Part shown: positions 1-5,246 of the stretch, piece by piece
Position numbering within the stretch: the first letter of the stretch is position 1
Layout of the letters: every line of letters begins with the position of its first letter
Assembly: GCA_003231795.1 (NCBI GenBank)
Contig: QIJI01000034.1
Location: 1-5,246, forward strand
DNA: 5,246 nt
Direction of reading: 5' to 3'
Origin: Gammaproteobacteria bacterium
GTDB lineage: Bacteria; Pseudomonadota; Gammaproteobacteria; GCA-001735895
The notes under the pieces: model-generated
The model's input: only the letters and a program-made list of their open reading frames with translations
The model's database searches: none
What the model was told of the DNA's origin: nothing
Program-made: the position numbers and the translations under genes

Positions 1-87
1 ATTTATAGCGCTTTATTCCGGGTTTTCTGCAATTTTCACCGATTTTTCACAGCGCCTCACTAAATTCTCTGCAACTTAAAGAAAATC

Positions 88-92
88 GAGGT
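88..92 (+). promoter_or_regulatory. Ribosome binding site of the membrane-protein gene
   Basis: A GAGGT Shine-Dalgarno core lies five bases before the ATG at 98. An in-frame TAA at 77-79 blocks any start further upstream than position 80, so this site fixes the start codon. Confidence 0.75.
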
Positions 93-97
93 AACCC

Positions 98-1552
98 ATG
101 TTTAATGAAATCCTGACCGTCTGGTCAAATCAGATCGGCTTATCCGCCACAATCTGGCTTGCAATACTGGTGTTTGTCGCTTACCTGGGGCGTCAACCAG
201 CGCATAACCTGATCCGATCTACCGGCCGAGCAATATATGCTGCCTGTCGACTGTTTGCCGCATCCTTGGGCCAGCTCGGGAAAAACCTGCAGTGCCGGAA
301 TAAAGAGGTCTTGCTGGCTCTCGGAAGAGAAGCCTCTGAGCGCACCATCGAACGTGAATTTCATCGAGTCAATGCTGTTGTTACACGTGATCTCGGTGCC
401 TATCCGGCATTACATCGTCAGATCTCCGATACCATTGACAGGATTGAAGAGGATTACCAGGCAGCCACCGATGCGCCGCCATTACCTCCAGCCTGGCTCG
501 AAGCAGTCGATTCAATCGCCGCTATTCCGCGTACTGGTGATGCAACGGTCTGTAGCATTCTCGATAACATTGGAAATACGCTTGAGAAAGCACACAAGGA
601 AACGCAGAAAGCCTACCGTAAATCAACACTGGAACGACACAAGTTACTCGGTGCCATGCAACCGCAGTGGCGTAATCTGGTGAATTCTCTGGTGGAAGTA
701 AAAACAACCGTCGATGGACTTGATCAGCGCTCCACTGAAATTGACCGGCAGATGGTCTCCTATGAATCCATCAGAAACGCCGATGACACTACCGCCGCAA
801 CGCTGTCTTCTTCATCCCTGACCCAGTTCTTCATTTCTACGCTGGTACTGGTCATCGCCGTGTTCGGCGGCTTGATCAACTTTCAACTAATCGCAATGCC
901 AATGTCAGAAATGGTAGGGGGTAACAGTTATATCGGTCCAATGCGCACCTCTGACATTGCCGCGCTGGTGATCATCATGGTTGAAATTGCAATGGGGATT
1001 TTTTTGATGGAATCGTTACGCATTACCCACATGTTTCCAATTATCGGTTCGATGGATGACAAAATGCGCAAACGAATGATAGTCATTACTTTCGGCATTC
1101 TTGCAACTTTGGCAACCGTTGAAGCCTCACTCGCCTATATGCGCGACTTGCTGGCCCTCGATCGCGAGGCATTGACTCAGTCACTCGCGGCTAGCGGAAT
1201 CGTCACCGAGGCCGAGTTTCGCTGGATTCCATCGCTCGGTCAGATGATCATGGGGTTCATCCTGCCGTTTGCACTGGCCTTTGTCGCCATTCCACTGGAA
1301 TCGTTTATTCATTCGCTGCGCACGCTACTGGGCATACTCATGTTAAGCCTGATCCATGCCATCGCTTTTGCAGCCCGATTGATCGGCGGTAGTGCTCGCC
1401 ATATCAGCATCATGCTGATCAGCCTTTACGACCTGTTCATCATGTTGCCACTCGGCATTGAAAGGATTATTAGAAGCAATTTTAAAAGCAGAAAAAGATC
1501 TGATGTTGGTAACGAAACAGCCGATGACTTTTATATGGAGGAACAGTCATGA
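98..1552 (+). CDS. Multi-pass inner-membrane protein with a large N-terminal helical domain, function unknown
   Basis: I do not recognise this 484-residue protein's family. One hydrophobic segment lies near the N-terminus (about 15-31). A long soluble stretch follows (about 32-240), and its second half (about 155-230) is charged and looks helical or coiled-coil. Further membrane segments are likely at about 243-266, 286-305, 327-347, 380-402, 408-428 and 436-456, seven in all. Positive charges cluster after segment 1 (R32, R40, R44, R51), between segments 3 and 4 (the KMRKRM stretch near 322-327) and at the C-terminus (RSNFKSRKR). By the positive-inside rule this gives N-terminus outside, and the soluble domain and tail in the cytoplasm. 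Acidic residues E296 and E342 fall inside predicted membrane segments, which is unusual. The start has a good GAGGT site. The gene overlaps the VWA-lipoprotein gene by ATGA, so the two products probably act together. A channel, transporter, sensor or scaffold are all possible. The reading frame is secure; the function is not known. Confidence 0.9.
   Translation: MFNEILTVWSNQIGLSATIWLAILVFVAYLGRQPAHNLIRSTGRAIYAACRLFAASLGQLGKNLQCRNKEVLLALGREASERTIEREFHRVNAVVTRDLGAYPALHRQISDTIDRIEEDYQAATDAPPLPPAWLEAVDSIAAIPRTGDATVCSILDNIGNTLEKAHKETQKAYRKSTLERHKLLGAMQPQWRNLVNSLVEVKTTVDGLDQRSTEIDRQMVSYESIRNADDTTAATLSSSSLTQFFISTLVLVIAVFGGLINFQLIAMPMSEMVGGNSYIGPMRTSDIAALVIIMVEIAMGIFLMESLRITHMFPIIGSMDDKMRKRMIVITFGILATLATVEASLAYMRDLLALDREALTQSLAASGIVTEAEFRWIPSLGQMIMGFILPFALAFVAIPLESFIHSLRTLLGILMLSLIHAIAFAARLIGGSARHISIMLISLYDLFIMLPLGIERIIRSNFKSRKRSDVGNETADDFYMEEQS
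1537..1542 (+). promoter_or_regulatory. Ribosome binding site of the VWA lipoprotein gene
   Basis: A strong GGAGGA Shine-Dalgarno sequence lies inside the last codons of the membrane-protein gene, six bases before the ATG at 1549. With the ATGA stop/start overlap, it indicates coupled translation that still allows fresh ribosome loading. Confidence 0.8.
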
Positions 1553-2199
1553 AAAAACTGATACTAGCGAGTGTTTTAAGCCTGGGCCTGATGGCCTGTA
1601 GCGAACCTGGCTCTAAAGCCCGTGCGGTTTACTTGCTGCTGGATACTTCCGGCACCTATACCGCCGAAATGGACAAGGCACGGAAGATTATGAACTACCT
1701 GCTGGCGACACTGGATAGCGGCGACTCAATCGCAATTGCACGTATTGACAGCGGCAGTTTCAGTGAAAAGGACATAATCGCCAGGGTTACCTTCGATGAC
1801 CGACCCAGCACTGCCAATCAACAGAAACGTCTGTTCAAGGACAAGATTGATGCTTTCGTTAATAACACCAAAAAAGGTAGCCTGCATACTGACATAACCG
1901 GTGGCATGATGCAGGCGGGAGAGTATCTGAAAGAAACCGGGGCTGGCGAAAAGTACGTACTGATCTTTTCCGATCTCGAAGAAGATTTGCAAAAAGGACA
2001 AATTCGCGATTTCCCGATCTTCTTACCCGATATTCACGTCGTCGCGCTGAACGTAACCAAGTTACGCAGCGATAATATCGATCCGCGAGACTACCTCAAA
2101 AGGCTCAATCGATGGGAAAAACGGGTTTATCAGGCTGGTGGCACCTGGAGTGTAATCAATGATCTGGAACGTATGGATCGAATAATCGCACGGCGTTAG
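1549..2199 (+). CDS. VWA-domain lipoprotein
   Basis: This 216-residue protein begins with a lipoprotein signal peptide: MKK, a hydrophobic core, then a lipobox LMAC with the cysteine to be lipidated at 17. Residue +2 is Ser, so by the E. coli Lol rule it would go to the outer membrane. C17 is the only cysteine. From about residue 25 to the C-terminus it resembles a compact von Willebrand factor A domain. A beta strand (AVYLLLDTSGT) carries the first MIDAS motif, DxSxT (D32, S34, T36). T114 in the HTDI stretch fits the MIDAS threonine, and D142 in LIFSDLEED fits the third position. All metal ligands therefore appear to be present, which suggests divalent-cation-dependent protein binding. No other domain fits in the length. 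It overlaps the membrane-protein gene by four bases and ends with tandem stops (TAG then TAA, 2197-2202). The partner bound by the VWA domain is unknown; the membrane protein encoded just upstream is the obvious candidate. The fold call is fairly sure, the role is not. Confidence 0.85.
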   Translation: MKKLILASVLSLGLMACSEPGSKARAVYLLLDTSGTYTAEMDKARKIMNYLLATLDSGDSIAIARIDSGSFSEKDIIARVTFDDRPSTANQQKRLFKDKIDAFVNNTKKGSLHTDITGGMMQAGEYLKETGAGEKYVLIFSDLEEDLQKGQIRDFPIFLPDIHVVALNVTKLRSDNIDPRDYLKRLNRWEKRVYQAGGTWSVINDLERMDRIIARR

Positions 2200-2214
2200 T
2201 AAGATTTTGAATTC

Positions 2215-2224
2215 AGGGATCCCT
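2215..2224. other. Perfect 10-bp palindrome in the convergent junction
   Basis: AGGGATCCCT is a perfect inverted repeat in the middle of the 39 bases between the two convergent gene pairs. Flanking TTC (2212-2214) and GAA (2226-2228) could extend it with one bulged A. As RNA it would form a short stem around a GATC loop. Neither strand has a run of U after it, so it is at best a weak bidirectional terminator, and it may be chance. Confidence 0.3.
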
Positions 2225-2238
2225 AGAACATGTCAAAC

Positions 2239-4062
2239 TTACTCGACGGTGACGGATTTGGCCAGATTGCGCGGCTGATCGACATCGGTTCCGCGTAGAA
2301 CAGCAACGTGGTAACTCAATAGCTGTAGCGGCAGTACCGATAATATGGGCGTAATCCAGTCGGTATCACAATCCATTTCAATAACGACGTCATCACTGCT
2401 GGTTTCGAGTTGCGCTCCACGATGGGCAAAAACATAAAGCTTGCCACCCCGAGCTTTTACTTCCTGCATATTGGAATGCAGTTTGCTCAGCAGTTCGTCA
2501 TTGGGAGCAACTACGATCACCGGCATCTCGGCATCGACCAGCGCCAGTGGGCCGTGCTTGAGTTCACCCGCCGGATAAGCCTCGGCGTGGATATAGGAAA
2601 TCTCCTTGAGCTTCAATGCGCCTTCCATTGCAATCGGGAAATGCTCGCCCCGACCCAGAAACAATGCGTGCTGCTTGTCGACAAAATCCTCTGCAATCAC
2701 TTCGATCTGACTCTCCAGCTTGAGAATATTGTCGACCTGAGCCGGAAGAGATTTCAGTTCCGCGACTATCGTGCTCAAGACTTTGTCATCGATTCGGTTT
2801 TGCTTCTGGCCCAGCGATGCTACCAACAGCAACATCGCCACTAGCTGGGTGCTAAACGCCTTGGTCGATGCGACCCCGATCTCGGGCCCAGCACGAGTCA
2901 TCATCACCAGATCCGATTCCCGTACCAGCGAAGATTCGGGCACATTACAAATGCTCAGGCTGGCACAATAGTTGTCCGATTTGAGACTGCGTAAGGCTGA
3001 CAGGGTATCCGCAGTTTCACCGGATTGCGAAAGCGTGACAAAAAGTGTATTAGCCGGCACCACTGATTTTCGATATCGAAATTCACTCGCGACTTCGACC
3101 TGGCAGGAAATATCGAGTAACGACTCGATCCAGTATCGGGCAACCATCCCGGCCAGGTAACTGGTGCCGCAGGCAATAATCTGAACATTCTGTACGCGCT
3201 CGAATACCTCGGCTGCACCAAATCCGAACACCGTATCGTGAACCTTATCGTCACCAAGGCGGCCCTCAAGACACTCGGTGATAGCCTGCCCCTGCTCGTG
3301 AATTTCTTTATGCATATAGTGCCTGTAATCACCCTTGTTGGCCGAGTCGCTATTTAGCTCGCTAACCCAGATTTCGGACTCCCGAGGTTTACCATCGGCA
3401 TCAAAGACCTGGTAATCCCGATCATGCAGTACCACAAAATCACCTTCTTCAACATAGATAAACCGGTTGGTCACCGGCAACAGTGCAGACACATCAGAGG
3501 CAACGAAATTTTCCTGGATACCGATTCCAAGTACCAGCGGATTACCCCGGCGGCAAGCGACCAGCGTGCGGGGATCATCGATGGCGATTATTCCCAGCGC
3601 AAATGCGCCTTCAAGTTCATCGACGGCTTTTTTGACCGCGGCAAACAAGTCATTTTTAAAATGACTGTCGATCAGGTGCGCGACCACTTCGGTATCGGTT
3701 TCAGAGCTGAACTGGTAGCCCTGCTGCGCCAGACGATCGCGTATACCCTTATAGTTTTCTATGATGCCATTGTGGACCAGAGCAATGCGATCATTGGACA
3801 AATGGGGATGCGCATTGGATTCTGATGGCTCACCGTGCGTGGCCCAGCGGGTATGTGCAATTCCGATATGTCCGGCGGGATCAGCCGGCATTTTCGATTC
3901 AAGTTGCCGAACTTTCCCGAGCGCGCGAAAGCGCTCAAGTTTGTTATCTTCGATTAGCGCGATGCCCGCAGAATCGTATCCCCGGTATTCGAGCCGGTAC
4001 AAACCCTCGAGTAATATTGAACTGACATCACGCTGCGCAACTGCGCCGACTATTCCACACAT
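2239..4062 (-). CDS. glmS: Glutamine--fructose-6-phosphate aminotransferase (isomerizing)
   Basis: This cytoplasmic enzyme makes glucosamine-6-phosphate and glutamate from fructose-6-phosphate and glutamine, the committed step to UDP-N-acetylglucosamine. The 607 residues match the usual length (609 in E. coli). An N-terminal Ntn glutaminase domain (2 to about 240) starts MCGIVGA, so Cys2 becomes the nucleophile after Met removal. It has RLEYRGYDSAG (23-33), HTRWATHGEPS (70-80, with the gate Trp at 73), HNGIIENY (97-104) and ETDTE (121-125). Two SIS sugar-isomerase domains follow. The first has CGTS (298-301) and SQSGET (345-350); EIGVASTKAF lies at 394-403. The second has KLKEISY (catalytic Glu at 487) and LKHGPLA (His 503). 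The C-terminus is the conserved DQPRNLAKSVTVE with the active-site Lys at 602. No key residue is missing. It starts one base after the glmU stop and has AAAGGA eight bases upstream, so it depends on the glmU transcript. It is an ordinary housekeeping gene. Confidence 0.99.
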   Translation of the reverse strand: MCGIVGAVAQRDVSSILLEGLYRLEYRGYDSAGIALIEDNKLERFRALGKVRQLESKMPADPAGHIGIAHTRWATHGEPSESNAHPHLSNDRIALVHNGIIENYKGIRDRLAQQGYQFSSETDTEVVAHLIDSHFKNDLFAAVKKAVDELEGAFALGIIAIDDPRTLVACRRGNPLVLGIGIQENFVASDVSALLPVTNRFIYVEEGDFVVLHDRDYQVFDADGKPRESEIWVSELNSDSANKGDYRHYMHKEIHEQGQAITECLEGRLGDDKVHDTVFGFGAAEVFERVQNVQIIACGTSYLAGMVARYWIESLLDISCQVEVASEFRYRKSVVPANTLFVTLSQSGETADTLSALRSLKSDNYCASLSICNVPESSLVRESDLVMMTRAGPEIGVASTKAFSTQLVAMLLLVASLGQKQNRIDDKVLSTIVAELKSLPAQVDNILKLESQIEVIAEDFVDKQHALFLGRGEHFPIAMEGALKLKEISYIHAEAYPAGELKHGPLALVDAEMPVIVVAPNDELLSKLHSNMQEVKARGGKLYVFAHRGAQLETSSDDVVIEMDCDTDWITPILSVLPLQLLSYHVAVLRGTDVDQPRNLAKSVTVE

Positions 4063-4063
4063 G

Positions 4064-5246
4064 CTAACTGTCCTTTGGTAATTTGGCCGGTCGCGACCAG
4101 TTGTTCATCGTCACCTGTTTAGCGCGAGATAGAGTTAATTTATCGGCCGGTGCGTTTTTGGTAATGGTCGAACCCGCGCCAATGGTTGCGTTACGTTCGA
4201 TACGAACCGGTGCCACCAACTGGGTATCGGATCCAATAAACACACCGTCTTCGATAATCGTTTCGAATTTATTGACGCTATCGTAGTTACAGGTAATGGT
4301 ACCCGCGCCAATATTAACGTCGCTACCCATCTCGGTATCACCGATATAGCTGAGGTGACTCACTTTGCTGCGAGCGCCTATGCGGGCTTTTTTGGTTTCC
4401 ACAAAATTGCCTATTTTGACCCCGTCAGCACATTCGGTACCTGGACGGATTCGGGCAAAAGGTCCGATACTGACGTCGCGACCAATCACCGCCTCATCGA
4501 TCGAAGTCATAGGCTTGATCTCGCTGTCTGCTGCGATGCTGCAATTACGAATCACGCAATTTGCGCCGATTCGGACATTGTCTCCAAGCGTAACCTGCCC
4601 CTCAAAGACACAGTTAACATCAATTTCGACGTCACGGCCAACCTGAAGTTCACCGCGGATATCGATCCGGGCAGGGTCATAGACTTTGACGCCCCGGGTC
4701 ATCAGTGCGTCGATCTGTCGTTCCCGATAAACCGATTCAACTGCTGCCAGTTGCTGCTGATTGTTAACGCCACTTACTTCACTGGGGTCCTCGCACAGTA
4801 CGGCACAAGCGGAATCTCCATGGGCAAGCGCAAGCTCGATCAAGTCAGTAATATAGTACTCACCCTGTGCATTGTTGTTGTCGAGCGACGCCACCAACGG
4901 CTTCAGTCGCCCGCCTTGAATCAACATCATGCCTGCGTTGCACTCACCGATACAGCGTTGTTCGTCACTGGCATCCTTGTGTTCAACGATGCCCTGCAGG
5001 TCACCATTTTCAGCGCGCAGAATACGCCCGTAACCCAATGGGCTGTCCGGTTTAAAACTGAGCGCGCAAACGGCAGCCTGTCCCCGTTGATCAATCATAC
5101 TCGCGAGTGTTTCACTGCGGATCAACGGAACATCGCCAAATAGCGACAACACATTATTTCCGGTGTTAACCCGGTCAACACATTGCGCCAGTGCATGCCC
5201 GGTGCCGAGTTGTTCCTGCTGTTCGACAAATTCGAGACCCTGCCCC
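4064..5246 (-). CDS. glmU: Bifunctional GlmU: UDP-GlcNAc pyrophosphorylase / glucosamine-1-phosphate N-acetyltransferase (5' end outside the window)
   Basis: GlmU acetylates glucosamine-1-phosphate with acetyl-CoA, then couples it to UTP, giving UDP-N-acetylglucosamine in the cytoplasm. The frame is open to the right edge: 393 codons are visible and, by comparison with E. coli GlmU (456 residues), about 65-70 N-terminal residues are missing, including the LxxGxGTRM nucleotide motif. Positions below count from the first visible codon. The uridylyltransferase half shows EQLGTGHA (11-18), LFGDVP (35-40, with the Mg-binding Asp at 38), EHKDA (88-92), NNNAQGEYYITD (123-134) and GVNN (159-162, with the second Mg ligand Asn). 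From about 190 the left-handed beta-helix acetyltransferase half carries hexapeptide repeats. It has RIRPG (Arg 267), VETKKARIG (Lys 285), SHLSYIGD (catalytic His 297, Tyr 300) and NIGAGTITCNYD (311-322). The family's Tyr in LYGDVP (E. coli 103) is Phe here, a mild change. A GTG at 5152 could be mistaken for a start, but it is an internal Val codon. The protein should be active. Confidence 0.98.
   Translation of the reverse strand, partial: GQGLEFVEQQEQLGTGHALAQCVDRVNTGNNVLSLFGDVPLIRSETLASMIDQRGQAAVCALSFKPDSPLGYGRILRAENGDLQGIVEHKDASDEQRCIGECNAGMMLIQGGRLKPLVASLDNNNAQGEYYITDLIELALAHGDSACAVLCEDPSEVSGVNNQQQLAAVESVYRERQIDALMTRGVKVYDPARIDIRGELQVGRDVEIDVNCVFEGQVTLGDNVRIGANCVIRNCSIAADSEIKPMTSIDEAVIGRDVSIGPFARIRPGTECADGVKIGNFVETKKARIGARSKVSHLSYIGDTEMGSDVNIGAGTITCNYDSVNKFETIIEDGVFIGSDTQLVAPVRIERNATIGAGSTITKNAPADKLTLSRAKQVTMNNWSRPAKLPKDS
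4071..4076 (-). promoter_or_regulatory. Ribosome binding site of glmS inside the end of glmU
   Basis: Read on the - strand, AAAGGA lies eight bases before the glmS ATG and is formed by the codons for the C-terminal PKD of GlmU. The glmU TAG and the glmS ATG are separated by one base, so this is the only leader glmS has and translation of the two genes is likely coupled. Confidence 0.75.

Noticed and set aside
35..66. A sigma-70 style promoter with TTCACC and TAAATT.
   Set aside because: The spacing is about 20 bases and the matches are poor; no convincing -35/-10 pair is visible.
2..79. A 25-codon open frame ending in TAA at 77-79, possibly the tail of an upstream gene.
   Set aside because: It is too short, Phe-rich and without recognisable features; at least one other frame in the same stretch is also open, so it cannot be told from non-coding DNA.
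2209..2222. EcoRI (GAATTC) and BamHI (GGATCC) sites close together, like a cloning linker.
   Set aside because: The sequence on both sides is continuous natural coding DNA with sensible gene ends; two 6-bp sites in an AT-rich spacer can occur by chance.
2410..2844. A 144-codon + strand frame opposite glmS, and a 133-codon one at 3424-3825.
   Set aside because: Both lie antisense to conserved glmS sequence and show no protein family features.
4063..4246. A glmS ribozyme or other riboswitch before glmS.
   Set aside because: The region is the conserved coding end of glmU and leaves one base between the genes.
4355..5143. A 262-codon open frame on the + strand opposite glmU.
   Set aside because: It is fully antisense to a strongly conserved gene, has no recognisable domain, and is explained by the codon pattern of glmU.
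5150..5152. GTG as the start of a shorter GlmU.
   Set aside because: The frame continues upstream with the conserved EQLGTGHA motif, so this is an internal Val codon.

Overview
The window looks like a chromosomal segment of a gammaproteobacterium of moderate GC content. The evidence is that both halves of the hexosamine pathway, GlmU and GlmS, follow the Escherichia coli proteins closely from end to end. They also lie in the same order as in the E. coli glmUS operon. I cannot name a genus from the sequence alone.

Layout. Positions 1-97 hold no gene I can support; they end in a good ribosome binding site. Positions 98-2199 (+ strand) hold two overlapping genes. The first encodes a 484-residue multi-pass inner-membrane protein of no family I recognise. 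The second encodes a 216-residue lipoprotein with a von Willebrand factor A (VWA) domain and an apparently intact metal-binding (MIDAS) site. They share an ATGA overlap and are almost certainly co-translated. A 39-base junction (2200-2238) separates them from the convergent glmS. On the - strand, glmU (5'-truncated by the right edge of the window) runs into glmS with a single base between stop and start.

How the genes work together. GlmS makes glucosamine-6-phosphate from fructose-6-phosphate and glutamine. After the GlmM mutase step (not in this window), GlmU acetylates glucosamine-1-phosphate and uridylylates it to UDP-N-acetylglucosamine, the precursor of peptidoglycan and lipopolysaccharide. 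These are housekeeping genes. The part that may be undescribed is the membrane protein/VWA-lipoprotein pair. Predicted topology puts a large helical domain in the cytoplasm and the lipidated VWA domain outside the inner membrane, so the pair could link the cytoplasm to the periplasm or outer membrane. That role is inference; nothing in the sequence states a function.
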